From Sclerurus mexicanus (lineage: Eukaryota > Chordata > Aves > Passeriformes > Furnariidae), in NCBI GenBank assembly GCA_013396755.1, contig VWZF01005957.1, positions 29,538 to 93,537 of the forward strand: a stretch of DNA of 64,000 nucleotides, given 5' to 3'. Shown here in pieces: positions 1 through 11,300 of this stretch (positions within the stretch are counted from its first letter, which is position 1; each line of letters opens with the position of its first letter). Below the pieces are notes generated by a model that worked only from the letters and a program-made list of their open reading frames with translations, did no database searches and was not told the DNA's origin. Made by a program: the position numbers and the translations under genes.

Positions 1-212
1 CGAGGCCACTGGAGCGGCCACCTGACGTTCCTCTGGCACAGGTTGGGCAGAGAAGCTGTGGCTGCCCCCAGATCCCTGCAAGTGTACAAGGCCAGGTTGG
101 ACAGGGCTTGGAGCAACCTGGGCTGGTGGAAGGTGTGTCTGCCCATGGCAGGGCTGGCACTGGATGGGCTTTAGGTCCCTTCCAACCCAAAGTACCCCGT
201 AATTCCATGATT
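1..212 (+). mobile_element. CR1 LINE 3' end (truncated by window edge)
   Basis: A 3' terminal fragment of an avian CR1 retrotransposon in plus orientation. It shows the block CACAGGTTGGGCAGAGAAGC, then the GGTGGAAGGTG and GCCCATGGCAGG blocks, then GGTCCCTTCCAACCCAAAG, and ends in an octamer-like tail, ATTCCATGATT. The same blocks recur in the same order at many sites in the window. The element continues beyond the left edge. Confidence 0.85.
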
Positions 213-567
213 TAGGAGGCCCACACTGTCAAAGACCACCCTCCACACCCACAAAGTGCCAGAAAACACCCAAACCGCCCCGCTCCAGGGGTGAGCAGAG
301 GGCAGCGACCACAACCCCTGCCAGCCCCGGGGGTCGCCCTGGCAGGGCCGGGGTGGCTCTGTCCCCTCAGCCCCCCGGCCCCGCTGCCCCAGCCCGCTCT
401 GGTTCCCCCAGAGCCGCGGCCGGGCGGGGGTCAGGGCACGAACCTGGCCACAGCGCCTCGGAGAGGGCAAGGGGGGCGGGTGGGACCCCCCTCACAGGGA
501 ATCCTCACGGGCACCATCACGGGGCTCCCTCGCAGGGATCTCCCACAGGGACCCTCCCACAGGGCCC
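213..567. other. Upstream flank of UQCR10, GC-rich, no gene recognised
   Basis: GC-rich DNA between the CR1 end and the ambiguous base at 568. Bases 490-565 hold a short degenerate repeat of CACAGGGA-type words. No UQCR10 start codon or N-terminal coding sequence is visible here. In mammals ZMAT5 lies divergently beside UQCR10; I see no ZMAT5 exon in this short flank. Confidence 0.5.
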
Positions 568-568
568 N
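568..568. other. Single N: probable collapsed assembly gap in UQCR10 exon 1
   Basis: The base is N. Immediately after it the frame reads Ala-Leu-Phe-Arg-Arg of UQCR10. Immediately before it the sequence is unrelated to the expected first 12 or so residues. The N therefore stands for missing sequence and not for one uncertain base. Confidence 0.75.
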
Positions 569-682
569 GCGCTGTTCCGCCGCACCTCCACCTTCGCGCT
601 GTCCGTCGTGCTGGGCGCCGTGCTCTTCGAGCGCGCCTTCGACCAGGGCGCCGACGCGCTCTTCGAGCACCTCAACGAGGGG
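569..682 (+). CDS. UQCR10: UQCR10 coding exon 1 (5' truncated by N)
   Basis: Thirty-eight in-frame codons run from the N to the donor GTAAGG at 683-688. They cover the membrane helix and end in Asn-Glu-Gly. The exon closes in phase 0, as the next exon needs. Confidence 0.92.
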
Positions 683-2005
683 GTAAGGCGCGGGAGCGGC
701 CGGGTGAGGCCCGCGCGCCGCGGGGCCGCGCTGAAGGTCAGGCTGGCCCCGCTGGGCCCCGCAAGGGCCGCGCCCCGGGCAGGCCCTGAGCTGTCCCAGG
801 GCTGTTCCTGAGCTGTTCTTGAGCTATCCGGCTTGTTCCTGAGCTGTCCAGACTGTTTTGAGCTGTCCCCGGGTTGTTCCTCATCTGTCCTAGGCCGTCC
901 CTAAGTTGTCCCGGCCTGTCCCTAACCCGTGCCCGCGGTCTGCCCGCCCGGCCCGGCCCCGCGGCCCTCGGTGGTCGCGGCCTCGCGGTGTCGTTGGGTT
1001 CCTCTGGCTGCGGAGCCGCGGGAAGGGCCGTGGGCGGCGGTGGGAGCAGGAGCAGGGGAAGGAGCGGGTTTGGTGCCCTATGTGCCCCCCGGTGTCCCCT
1101 TGGCAGAGGGGCGAGATGGATGCAGCGGGCCGGGGACACACAGCACCGGACAGGACCCCGGGGATCCAAGGTGAACTTAGGTCAAAGGGCGCAGGTCATT
1201 CCCATGTTCCCGAGAAGAGCTGGAAGGGGACGGTCACTGACAAACGGCGGCTTCCTGGACAGGAAGAGCAGAGAAGGCTCCAGGGAGACCTGAGAGCCCC
1301 TTGCAGTGCCTAAAGGGGCTCCAGGAGAGCTGGAGAGGGACTTGGGACAAGGGATGGAGGGACAGGACAAGGGGAATGGCTTCCCCCTGCCAGAGGGCAG
1401 GATTAGGTGGGAAATTGGGAAGGAATTCTTGGCTGTGAGGGTGGGCAGGCCCTGGCACAGGTTGGGCAGAGAAGCTGTGGCTGCCCCTGGATCCCTGGAA
1501 GTGTCCAAGGCCAGGTTGGACGGGGCTTGGAGCACCCTGGGCTGGTGGAAGGTGTCCCTGCCCATGGCAGGGGTGGCACTGGGTGGGCTTTGAGGTCACT
1601 TCAACCCAAACCCTTCTGTGATTCCATGAGTAGGATTGTTCTGTGCATCCCTTTTCTCTAGGAGCAGAACTGCCCTTTCTGGTCTGGGTGGGAATTCAAT
1701 GGCAGTGTGACTGGGATACTTTTTTAATCCAGAGCAGGAGAAGGGGATTTTCTGTACCTTCCTCCTTGTCCAGACTAAAACCAAGAGCCCCCATGTGCCT
1801 GCCCATGTACAGAGCCAGTACAGGGCTCCATCACCACTTCGCCAGGCAGGATAACTGTAAAATATAAACTATAAAATAGCATTTTAGAATGAAATGTCAT
1901 CCCAGCACCTCTGCAAAGCTTCCTAAGATTTTTTTTGGTGTTTTTTCCCCTTTGTTTTGCACTCAGAAACTGTGGAAACACATCAAGCACAAGTATGAGA
2001 ACTAA
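569..2005 (+). CDS. UQCR10: Cytochrome b-c1 complex subunit 9 (UQCR10), 5' incomplete
   Basis: UQCR10 is the roughly 7-kDa single-pass subunit of respiratory complex III in the inner mitochondrial membrane (QCR9 in yeast). Two exons join in phase: 569-682 gives 38 residues with the family motif LFRRTSTFAL and the conserved FERAFDQGAD block, and 1967-2005 gives KLWKHIKHKYEN and a TAA stop. The splice sites are GGG|GTAAGG and CACTCAG|AAA. About 50 residues are visible against a usual length near 63. The missing N-terminus, including the ATG, falls in the gap at 568. The one membrane helix is the ALSVVLGAVLF stretch. It is the only gene on this strand before 40 kb and is convergent with ASCC2. 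Confidence 0.93.
785..925 (+). repeat. Degenerate minisatellite, GAGCTGTCC/CTGTTCC units
   Basis: Words such as GAGCTGTCC, GAGCTGTTC, GAGCTATCC and CTGTTCC recur roughly every 15-25 bases through this stretch of the UQCR10 intron. The copies are diverged and there is no clean period. Confidence 0.6.
1265..1630 (+). mobile_element. CR1 LINE 3' end in UQCR10 intron
   Basis: Plus-oriented CR1 3' end. It begins in the block around GGAGACCTGAGAGCCCCTT, passes GGGACAGGACAAGGGGAATG, the CACAGGTTGGGCAGAGAAGC block and GGTGGAAGGTGTCCC, and ends in TTCTGTGATTCCATGA, the octamer tail. It is among the longer 3' pieces in the window. Confidence 0.88.
1967..2005 (+). CDS. UQCR10: UQCR10 coding exon 2 with stop
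   Basis: Encodes the strongly conserved C-terminus KLWKHIKHKYEN followed by TAA. The acceptor is TTTGCACTCAG. A short 3' UTR follows. Confidence 0.95.
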   Translation, partial: KLWKHIKHKYEN

Positions 2006-2195
2006 GCAGCTCAGCCGCAAGAGCCAGCCACAGGATTTGGCCTCCTGAACCTGGGAATGGGTTCCTGATGGAACAACTCTGAGCCAGACTTATCAGCTAC
2101 TCACTGATGTGATGTGAAGCAAGATGGACTCAGGCAGTTCTGCTGCTGTCCTCGACTTACTGTGTTCAAATAAAACTCTTGGTCCGTGTCTCGTG
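2006..2195 (+). terminator. UQCR10: UQCR10 3' UTR with poly(A) signal at 2169-2174
   Basis: AATAAA at 2169-2174 is followed about 10 bases later by a GT-rich tract (CCGTGTCTCGTGTCTGTGTG), the usual downstream cleavage element. The implied 3' UTR is about 190 nt. The exact cleavage site is inferred. Confidence 0.8.
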
Positions 2196-4440
2196 TCTGT
2201 GTGTTCACCTCTCTCCTCCTTGTGACTCCTCCGGCTCTAGGAGGTGGAGAATGGTTAAACACAACCCCACTCCTTAGTTCCAAGGCATTGTAAGGAATCA
2301 CAGCGTCCTAAAAATGGTTTGAAAGGCTTGAAAGCACTTACACAGCTGTGGTTTAGTGACAAGCCTTGGGTTCTGCCTGGGCAGAGCTGGAGAGGGATGA
2401 GCAGCTGTTGTTTCTCTTCTGGTCTGTTCACAGAAAAGGGACTTCAGATCATTTTCATCATCTTTTGTAGGTCATGTATGGATTTGATGGAGGTTCCTGG
2501 CGTGTACCCTTTCAGAGCTGCAGCTGCTGCACCCCTGCCCAGCACTGGCCCCTGGAGCCTCTGAGTGTGCCCAGCAGCCCTGGGCTGAAAATGGGGATGG
2601 TGTGTCACCTCCAGCTTGTCCAACACCTCCTGAAAGGGGATGTAGGTCCCTTTCCTAATAATTCCTGTTCCTTCTGGCCCCTCAAATGGCTTGAGGGGCA
2701 GAAGTGATGTCAGGTTTGTGTGGTACAGTACCAACCTGTCTGCATCCTGTGATCCAAAGGGAGCTGCTGGGAAGGGAGAGGAATTGTCTGGTTCCCTCCA
2801 GCAGCTGGATCAGAGGACTCATGCAATGGTTGGGTGGGAAGGGACCTTAAAGATGATCCAATTCCATCTCCGTGCCCTTGGCAGGAACCTTCTCTTGCCC
2901 TGGGCAGAGTCGCTGAGGTGTCCAGCCCTAACTTGGGGCCTTTCCAGTGCCTCTCTTATCCCAGGAAGGGATATTTGGGTATTGTTTGTAATGACCCAAG
3001 TAATCACAGCTCTCAGGTGGCTGAGTGGCTCCTGCTCTTCCCCAGTCCAGCAGCCACATCATCCCCTCTTCTTCATTCCATTTTCACTAATCAGGAGGAA
3101 TTTCAGCCATGGCTGGGGCAGAGCCCTTTAGAGCCAGTGCTCGTGGCAGCAGCTTTGTTGGGTTTGCAAACGGGCACCAGGGGCGAAACGTTTACTCTGA
3201 AAACACAAGGATGACTTCAGAAACATTGTGTTTTTAGAGCAAAACCCAACTACAGCTGTTCCAGTCCCAGCTGTGCTTTATGGAGACGCTCAAGGGGAAG
3301 GTTTAAGCTTTCCTGGGACAATCCCATGCTGAGTGCCAGCTGGCTCTGCAGTGCTGGAGCTGCTGAGCAGCAAGAACCAAAGCTGAATACAGGATGAGAG
3401 GGGAGACAGCACTGCAGTGGGCAGCAGGGAGGAGCTGTAGCTGTAGGAGAACAGTTATCCTAGCAGGGCATTTCCCTGGACACAGGATTTGGGGATAGGG
3501 GTAAAAAAAACCTCCCTTTTTCCTCTGCCTGTCATCAGGAGGTTTGAAAGAAAAATCTCCTCAGAGCAATCAGGACTTCACCTCATGTCATGACAGTGGC
3601 AGTTCTGCTGCATTTCTACTTCTCTGCAAACAGCTCCAATCACTCTCCCAGCCCCCTGTGCGTTAAACCAGGCACCAAGTACATGTCTGTGGAGCTTACT
3701 ACCACCTTACTACCACTTTACTCCTCCTGCAGCACTGGAATTACCCTGGATCATCACCCACTGCTGATTTTCTCAGCGTGGGGGTGACAGCCACAGTCAC
3801 CTTTGCAGTTCTAGAAAACAGCATGGTGGGGAGATGCCACTCAGGGCAGGTTAACCAAGCAAAGGCTAATTGGTTACCAGGAAGTTGATGTCCACAGTAA
3901 GGACAGCACCCCAAAACATCCAAATGCTCCATGACAACAACAAATGGAACAGCTTTACCACCAGCTGCAGGCAGGCGATTCCGGGATGAACAGGAGCAGT
4001 GTAGCAGCCACTGCTGTGGCATCTGAGCACCTCACACACAGGTCACAAAGTCAGTCTGTGTCCCCCTGCCCAGGGACAAAAACCAGCCCTCAGGAGGAGC
4101 CTCTGAGCAAGTCACTGTCAGCTCCCAGCCTTCCACAGCAAGCAGTGACCGGGGCAGTTCTGCCCCATGGGGTGGGACACGTGGTTCCTGAGCAGGCAGC
4201 TCCTGGGGGCTCTGCCCCTACTGCCTTCAGCTCGGATTCCACACCGCTGGCATCTTGCTCAGCATGCCTTGGTCCTCGTTTTCCAGCACTTTTAGCCTCG
4301 GAGGCTGTGGGTCAATCTCACTGCACTGAACTGACACGGCGGGCAAATTTCACCGCCTGCAGATCCAGCACGGAGAGGCTCGTGGAGGTTCCTTGGGGTC
4401 ACAGATCAATCCTGTCTGTAAGAGCCCAAAACAGCAACTG
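2196..4440. other. Convergent intergenic region between UQCR10 and ASCC2
   Basis: Tail-to-tail spacer of about 2.2 kb. Apart from a worn CR1 piece at about 2815-2960 I recognise no gene, RNA or repeat. Open frames here, such as one on the minus strand at 2444-2734, show no family I know. Confidence 0.6.
2815..2960 (-). mobile_element. Degraded CR1 fragment
   Basis: Reads GTTGGGTGGGAAGGGACCTT and then the equivalent of the gatccaattccatctc block, matching the reverse complement of the CR1 3' end. It then drifts into poor similarity. It is older than most copies here. Confidence 0.6.
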
Positions 4441-5186
4441 AAACATCCAAATCATTTATTTGCACTGTTTGTTTTCACAGGCCTCACTCAAGGGACAGAA
4501 ATCTATGGGAGGGTCTCATTCACCTGAACTCCTGAGGGAACAGCCCGAGCACTTCCCTGCCAGCATGGAACTGCCAGGGGAGGGTCAGGTTGGATTGTAG
4601 GAGAAGGTTCTTCCCCCAAAGGGTGGTGGAGCACTGAACAGGCTCCCCAGGGCACTGGGCGCAGCACCAAGGCTGCCAGAGCTCCAGGAGCATCTGGATG
4701 ATCCTCTCAGGGTGGGATTGTTGGGGTGTCTCTGCAGGGCCTGGAACTGGACAGGATGGCCCTTGTGGGTCCCTCCCAGCTTGGGATATCCTACAGTTCC
4801 AGTTCAGGATAAGGCATTTCAGTGGAGCAGAGAGCTGGGGGCTACTCCAGGGAAGCTGTGGAGCCCCCCAGAGCAGCAGAGAGGGCACAGGGAGCCAGTA
4901 TGAAAATAAAACTCTGCAAATTATAAATAGTACAAAAGGGAAGGAGGGGCTGGGGTAGCCTGTATTGGGTGCAGCCACCAGCACACGTGTGTCTCTATGA
5001 CCTGGAGACAGTCAGGGCCTGCCTGGGGGCAGCTCCTTCCCAGAACAGCACTGCCACAGGGAATGCTGTTCCACACCAGCTCAAGTGCCAGGTATTGAAC
5101 CATGCTATCCAGTCCCCAAGCACAGGGAATGCCAAGGAATAACTGAGCCAAACTGGGGATGGAGCAGCAGCTGGCCCAGGGGCTGC
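4440..5186 (-). terminator. ASCC2: ASCC2 3' UTR and poly(A) signal (TTTATT on + at 4455-4460)
   Basis: Downstream of the ASCC2 stop on the minus strand, the first good AATAAA lies at 4460-4455, followed by a T/G-rich stretch. The implied 3' UTR is about 730 nt. It carries an antisense CR1 copy at about 4570-4815. The cleavage point is inferred and not observed. Confidence 0.6.
4570..4815 (+). mobile_element. CR1 3' end (different subfamily) inside ASCC2 3' UTR
   Basis: Shows a second CR1 3' end type: GGTCAGGTTGGATT, TTCTTCCCCCAAAGGGTGGT, CAGGCTCCCCAGGGCACTGG, then a TGGCCCTTGTGGGTCCCTCC end. A similar copy lies at 22690-22855. It is antisense to ASCC2, so the mature transcript should carry its reverse complement. 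Confidence 0.75.
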
Positions 5187-5355
5187 TCAGGACGGGATCA
5201 TGCCTTTGCTGCGCTTCCTGTCGGCCATGGCGCGGCGGTTGTGGTTGGCTCGGGTGCTTTTGTTGGCTTCCTTCTTCCGCCGCTCCTGCACCGTGTCCCG
5301 GCTCTGCCCCTGGCCCTTGGCGTTCCCAACAATGGCAGAGCTGTCGTGCTTGTGC
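5187..5355 (-). CDS. ASCC2: ASCC2 last coding exon (residues 705-760)
   Basis: Starts after TGTGTCCCCAG, supplies the last base of a split Gly codon, and ends at the TGA at 5189-5187. It encodes the basic, nucleic-acid-binding-like tail QERRKKEANKSTRANHNRR and KRSKGMIPS, which is almost invariant in vertebrate ASCC2. Confidence 0.95.
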
Positions 5356-8300
5356 CTGGGGACACAAAGGACATCACAGAGAGCCCAGGGTACACCTGGG
5401 GACTGGATCCCACATCCCCACAAACACCCTCAGGACTTCCACAACAGCACCAGCCACACAACTGTGTCCTTCCACACACTCAGCCCAGTGGCTGAAAACA
5501 GCTCCTAAACTGTCCCAAAATCCCTGCAGGAGCTGTTTGAGCTCTGGGAGTTGTGCTCTCCAGGATTCTGCCTTGCACAGGGTTCTGCTGCTTGTGATAA
5601 TGGACTTGGAGGGACAGGACAAGGGGGAATGGCTTCCCACTGCCAGAGGGCAGGGATAGACGGGATATTGGGAAGGAATCCTTCCTTGTGAAGGGTGGGC
5701 AGGCCCTGGCACAGGTTGGGCAGAGAAGCTGTGGCTGCCCCTGGATCCCTGGGAGTGTCCAAGGCCATTCAAGGATGGGGCTTGGAGCAACGAGCTGAGT
5801 TTTAAGGCCCCATTCAACCCAATCCATTCCATGATTCCATGACAAGCCAACCCATTCGATGGGATAGAACAACCAGCAGTGAAGTGACAGGTGGGTGAGG
5901 AAGTTCACACCACTGTGTTGAATGTCAGGAACAAGAACAGCAATTCCAGTCAGGAGCAGAACACCTGCCAAGAGCAGAGCCAGAGATTCACCCCCCCGAG
6001 GCTGATCCTTGCTTACCCCTTCCGTGCCAGGAATGCCTGGCGCCGGGCTTCGGCCCTCTCCCGCAGGACAGCAGGATCCTGCACAAAGTGGTCCTGCAGG
6101 GAGGAGAGGGAACAGGTCAGAAAAGTCACCACCACCCTGCAAAGTCCTAGAGCAGGAGGGTATTCTGAACCCCTTGCTCATTATCCCTGCGGGAATTGTG
6201 TTGGGGACTCTGAACAGCTTCTGGCACAAAACCTGTCTGGGGCTTCTCCCCACACCCCACCCTGCCAGCAGCACCTGCACCATCCCTGTTCTCAGGAAAA
6301 CAGAGCTCCAGTGACCCTCAGGGTGCTCTGCTGACACTGCCTGTCTATGGAAAAAAGGAGATTAAAGCTCTCCATGGAGCAGGTGTCACTGCTCCAGCGT
6401 AGTTGTCCCAGGAAGCAGCAGAGAGCTGTCCTGGGGGACACATCACAGCCACTGAACAGCAGCTCAGCCTCTGCTGCTGCTGAAAGATTCATTCCAAAAC
6501 AGGAAACCTGCTCCACATCACCCTGCAGGGAAGAAATATGGTGAATCAGTGTTACCTTTGTTCTTTCCTTTTCAGCTTCCTCCTCCTCCTCCTCTTCATC
6601 CTCTTCCTCTTCCTCCTGTCCCTCCTCTTGTCCTTTCAGTCTCAAGACCTGAGGAATTGTGAATGGCCTGAAAAGGAACACACAGTCAGCAGTGAAGACA
6701 GAGCAGCCACAAACATTTCACTGAACCTTGTTGGGTTGCATCATATCCTTAAAAATTGAGAATCTACAAATTTCATGGACTTTCTCTGAAGAAAAGAAAA
6801 AAGAAGAAGGAACCTCTGTAGCTAATGACACACATTCCTATGGGCAATTAACAAACACGTGTTCTTCAGTGGGGAATGCTCACTATGAAGTTGTCACTGA
6901 GAATAATAATAGTTTAAAAAAAAGGAGCAGGTCAGGGAAAACCTCAAACCTCACAAGGAATTTCTCCAAGGAAACAACTGCTTCCTTTGGGAAATAGGGC
7001 TTTAGTAAGGAATATCCTTTGCCAAGCTTTGGCTCCCCTGCGAGGAACCCCCAAACCTCGAGTCCAAACACCAATGCTCAGCAAGTGTTGTGCCCTGAAA
7101 CCTTCGTGAGTGGTCAGGGGTTATCCACGGGGCCCAAATTTCATTGCTGTGCCCCAGTTTCACAGAGGGGGAAATTGTTGGAGAAACCCACCAGGATTTA
7201 TGAATCACCCTGGACATGCAGAGCAAAGAGCCTGCGGGTGGAGACAGAATTTACCACATGCCTTTTATTCTTTAAAATATACTTATACGTGTGTGTGCTT
7301 AAATTCCATTGGAATTCAGACCCACCATTCCACTGTCAAAGAAATAAATGTAAAACCAAAGAAGCCTTTGCTATTTCAAACCTACAGATCCAGTTTTCAG
7401 CAGTAACATCCACTAATTGCTTCTAGGAAGAGTGAGCAACTGGAACAGGGGAAGAGACCTGGGTGCCACACTAAGAGGCAAACCACAAAAAGGATTTAAA
7501 TTGAAGCCTCACCACACTTTGGAAGGGGAGAAAAAGTGACAAAGGAACCCCAAAGCTTCTTCTTGGTTTGAGGTTAAAAACAACGACATCTTCATAATAC
7601 AGCAGAATTTAAAAGGCTGTTTTCAGAGAAGTGTTAAAGCAGCTTTGAAACCACATTTTCTGTGCCCATCTTGTATTTCTAAAACAAATATTCCACAGCC
7701 TCCATCCCAAACTAACCCTTTGCTTCCTAAGAGCTCGTTGTCTGCAGGTGTCACTTACAGACATGGTGGTCTGAATTCCAGCTGTCAGCACTCGGAGATG
7801 CCAGAGGGGATTGCAAAGTCCAGTTATACAATTTCCCAGCTTTTGAAGTTTTCCTTTGCTAACCAGCTGTTTTAGGTTGCTCAGCCACAGTGATTTGCCA
7901 AACTAGCCCATTTTTCCCTGTTGCAGGGTGGTTCCTATAAGCAGAACTGCTGAGTGCAAGTTTCAGCACAGTGGCAAATTCTCCTCTTGGATTTGCGGAT
8001 GAGTCGAGGCAATGGCTGAGTGGAAGCCAGGGAATATCCTGGCATGTGCCGTAGTGAGACTCTCAGCCTTCAGGAGAAGAGAGACCCAAATCCCCCTCCT
8101 TGCACATCACACAGAAAGCAGCAGCAGCAGGAGCACGAGGGGTAGTTTGGGGGTGCTTTGAGGACACACAGCACCACGGAGGAACATCCCCAGCCCCGAG
8201 CTAACTCCCACCAGCCTCCCCTTTCCCAGGGCACGGCACCCACCTCCTGCTGATCAGCTCATCGTCCGAGTCAGCATCGTTGGCCCCCACCTGGTTGCCG

Positions 8301-11300
8301 TCATAGGTGTCATCATACTCGTCCTCATAGTCCTCGTAGCCGAGGCAGGGCTGTGCCCCAGTCGCGCCCGGCGCCGGCTGCTCGGGCAGCTCCTCCCGCA
8401 CCACGCGGTACCGGCTGTAGCGCTGCCTCTGCTCCTCCACCGCGCTCTTGTCATTCACCAGGCTCCGGGTCGTGTCCTTCTCCCTCCTGCACGGCACGCA
8501 CACAAGGGCAGGGGGGTCAAAGCCTTCCCTACAAGGGTTTTTTTTCCACTGGTAGAGGAAGCTGAAGCAACACAAGTTTCTTCTCTGACGCTACAAGCAC
8601 TCCTTAAACTCACTTAATTTTCCTGCTGATCTCACAGAATCATGGAATGGTTTGGGTGGGGAGGGACATTAAAGCTCATCTTGTTCCAACCCTGCCATGG
8701 GCAGGGACACCTTCCACCAGCCCAGATTGCTCCAAGCCCCATCCAACCTGGCCTTGGACACTTCCAGGGATCCAGGGGCAGCCACAGCTTCTCTGCCCAA
8801 CCTGTGCCAGGGCCTGCCCAAATCACAGGAAGAATTCCGTCCCAATATCCCATCTAACCCTACTCTGTCAGTCTGAACCCATTCCCACTCGTCCTGGCAC
8901 TCCATGCTCCTGTGAACAGTCTCTCTCCACCTTTCTTGTCAGCCCCTTCAGGTCCTGGACGGCCACAAGATCACCCTGGAGTCTTCCCTTCTCCAGGCTG
9001 AACAATCCCAGCTCTCCCAGCCTTTCCTCACAGCAGAGCTGCCCCATCCCTCTGATCAGCCTGGTGGTCTTCTCTGCACTCTCTCCAGCAGGTCCATGTC
9101 CTTCCTGTGCTGGGCCCCCAGGGCTGGATGGGGTGATCCAGGTGGGGTCATTTGTCTGAGGGCTCTTTGTCTGGCCACTAAAACCATCCACTCCTGGCTT
9201 GGACCAAAGTCATTCTTAAACAGAAGCCTGGGAAGATCCCACAGCAGAAAAGAGCAGGAATTGGAGACCACCACTACCATTTGAGACAGAGAGGAAGCTT
9301 TAACAGGAGGCCAAATGCAATTCTGCTCCAGCTGGAACATGGCCAAGGTGCAAGGAACACAAGGAGAGCCACAAACTGTGAGTGAGGGTGAGAGCACAAC
9401 CAAGGCAGAGAACAGAACAGCAGACAGTGACTGTGATTCAACTCTCAAAGCACTGCAAGGACCTTTTCTTTTTTTTAAATTTAGAGGCAAGTAAGTTATA
9501 GTCATTTCAGAGAAGGGAAGAGCAGGAAACAGGTATTAAAAAGCAGCCAGGCATAAGCCCTGAAGTCCCATTTTTCAGACCAGCCAAGTATATATTTACA
9601 GCAAAACAACAAGGAATTCCAGTGTCCAGCATTCCCAGGACACCTTGCAGCCCTCAGAGTCCAGCAGGAACAGGCACCAGTGAATATTATCAGAGAAAGG
9701 CAGTGGCAGTGACTCGGGGAGGGACAGACTGAGGTGACACAGCACGAGGCAGTGGGGAGGTGATCCCAGCAGCCTGACTGCCTTTCAGAATCTCCAAACA
9801 AAGGAAGTTTGCAGCTCCCATTGGCTCCCTCTCTCCCATGACTCACTGTGCCATGCCTGCATTCAGCTGCACAATGCCCTCCCAAGCATGTGGTGAGTTC
9901 ACACATCCCAGGCTGGGATCACTGGGATAACATCTCCAGTGGGCATTCAGCACTCCCTAATTGCTTCCTGCCCAGCTGCTCTGGGGACTGCAGAGGAGCT
10001 GTGGGAAATGGCACCAAGCCCAGGACAAGCACTGGGACAGCTCCTCTGCTCCCATGGTGCTCAGGACATGCTCGGACTTCAGAGACAGATTCAGCTCAAA
10101 CAATTAAGGCTGGGCAGGCACAGACAAGGGGGTCACTTTTCAGGACCAGCAGAGTCTGTGCTGGTACATTCATTGCCTCATGCTCCTTTCCCTCCTCATC
10201 CTGGCTGGATTTCTCTTTCACAAGGGCAGGCCCTGCCCCAAACTGCTCCTGCTGACAGTGGCCAGTGCTTTGGCTCTTTAAGTGACATCATGCTTAACAA
10301 CAGACTGAGCATGAGAGAAACTGGTGAGCAAAAAGCATTAAGAAGAATAAAAAAAGAAAGAATTAAATATGGATACAAATCCAATCCAAAGCAGACCTCA
10401 AACTAGGCTTGGAGAGCACTGTTACTCCAACACTTGGGTAAACCATCAGGCTTCCTGCTGCTGGAAGAACCACTGAGCAAGTGGGATTTTAGTGCTGAAA
10501 AGACACTCTGGATATTCATAGAGAACTGAATGTTAAATCCAGGAGAGCCAGGTACCACAGCTTATCCTGTGCTTTAGTTGGATGAGGCCAGCTCTGGGTG
10601 GAGGATGCACCATGCTGATCACAGCTGGTTCTACCCAGGGTTTAAACCGCTCACACCAGAAATGATGTGTCTGGAGTCCTGCAGAGTGTTCTCAGTGAAA
10701 GAACTATTTGAAAGGAAGACACAGCCAGAGGGAGGCCAAAAGACACCAGGGAGAGTAGCAAGAAGAAGATGATCCCAACTACAGCAGGAGAGATGAGAAC
10801 TTGTCCAGCAGTGATGGTTCCACTGGGGACAAGGCTCAGCCTCCCACACAGCTGGAGGGCAGTGCCGTGGGAGCAGGGCCCCACAACCAAGCCTAGGGAT
10901 CCCTGACAGCTTCCAGAGCTCTCAAGTGATCTGCAGAGGGAGCTCCGAGCAGGTTATTCCAGCCACTGGGTGCTCTGAGCTGAACTCAGGGCTCTCTGGC
11001 CTTGTCCAGCTGCTGCAGGAGCTGCCCAGCTGTGCAAGGCTCTGGGAGACAGGGAGAACCCAGCCAGGGCTTTGGGAGACAGGGAGAACCCAGCCAGACT
11101 TTGAGAGACAGGGAGAACCCAGCCAGGGCTTTGGAAGACAGGGAGAACCCAGCCAGACTTTGAGAAACAGGGAGAAGCCAGCATACCTGTGCACAAGGCA
11201 CCTGCATGGGGCAAGGCAACACCATGAGGAGAAAGGTGAGAGGTTGTGTCTGTGAATTCTTAGCTTTGGGACAGGTCAAAAGTCACTGCCTGGGCCAGAC

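Larger units (their letters stand above)
683..1966 (+). other. UQCR10: UQCR10 intron
   Basis: GT-AG intron of about 1.28 kb. It holds a GC-rich 5' third, a degenerate minisatellite at about 785-925, and a CR1 3' end at 1265-1630. It ends in a T-rich tract before CACTCAG. Confidence 0.88.

Noticed and set aside
2444..2734. 96-codon minus frame containing GTGIIRKGTYIPFQEVLDKLE
   Set aside because: It looks protein-like for about 30 residues, but I recognise no family, there are no splice signals that extend it, and it lies in the convergent spacer. It is worth a blastp but is not called.
5480..6337. 285-codon open frame on the minus strand
   Set aside because: It overlaps the last ASCC2 intron, a CR1 copy and an ASCC2 exon in the wrong frame. 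The true exon at 6017-6093 is fixed by homology and phase.
11040..11186. Regular 30-bp repeats resembling a CRISPR array
   Set aside because: There are no spacers: units are directly adjacent. The setting is a vertebrate intron, so it is a minisatellite.
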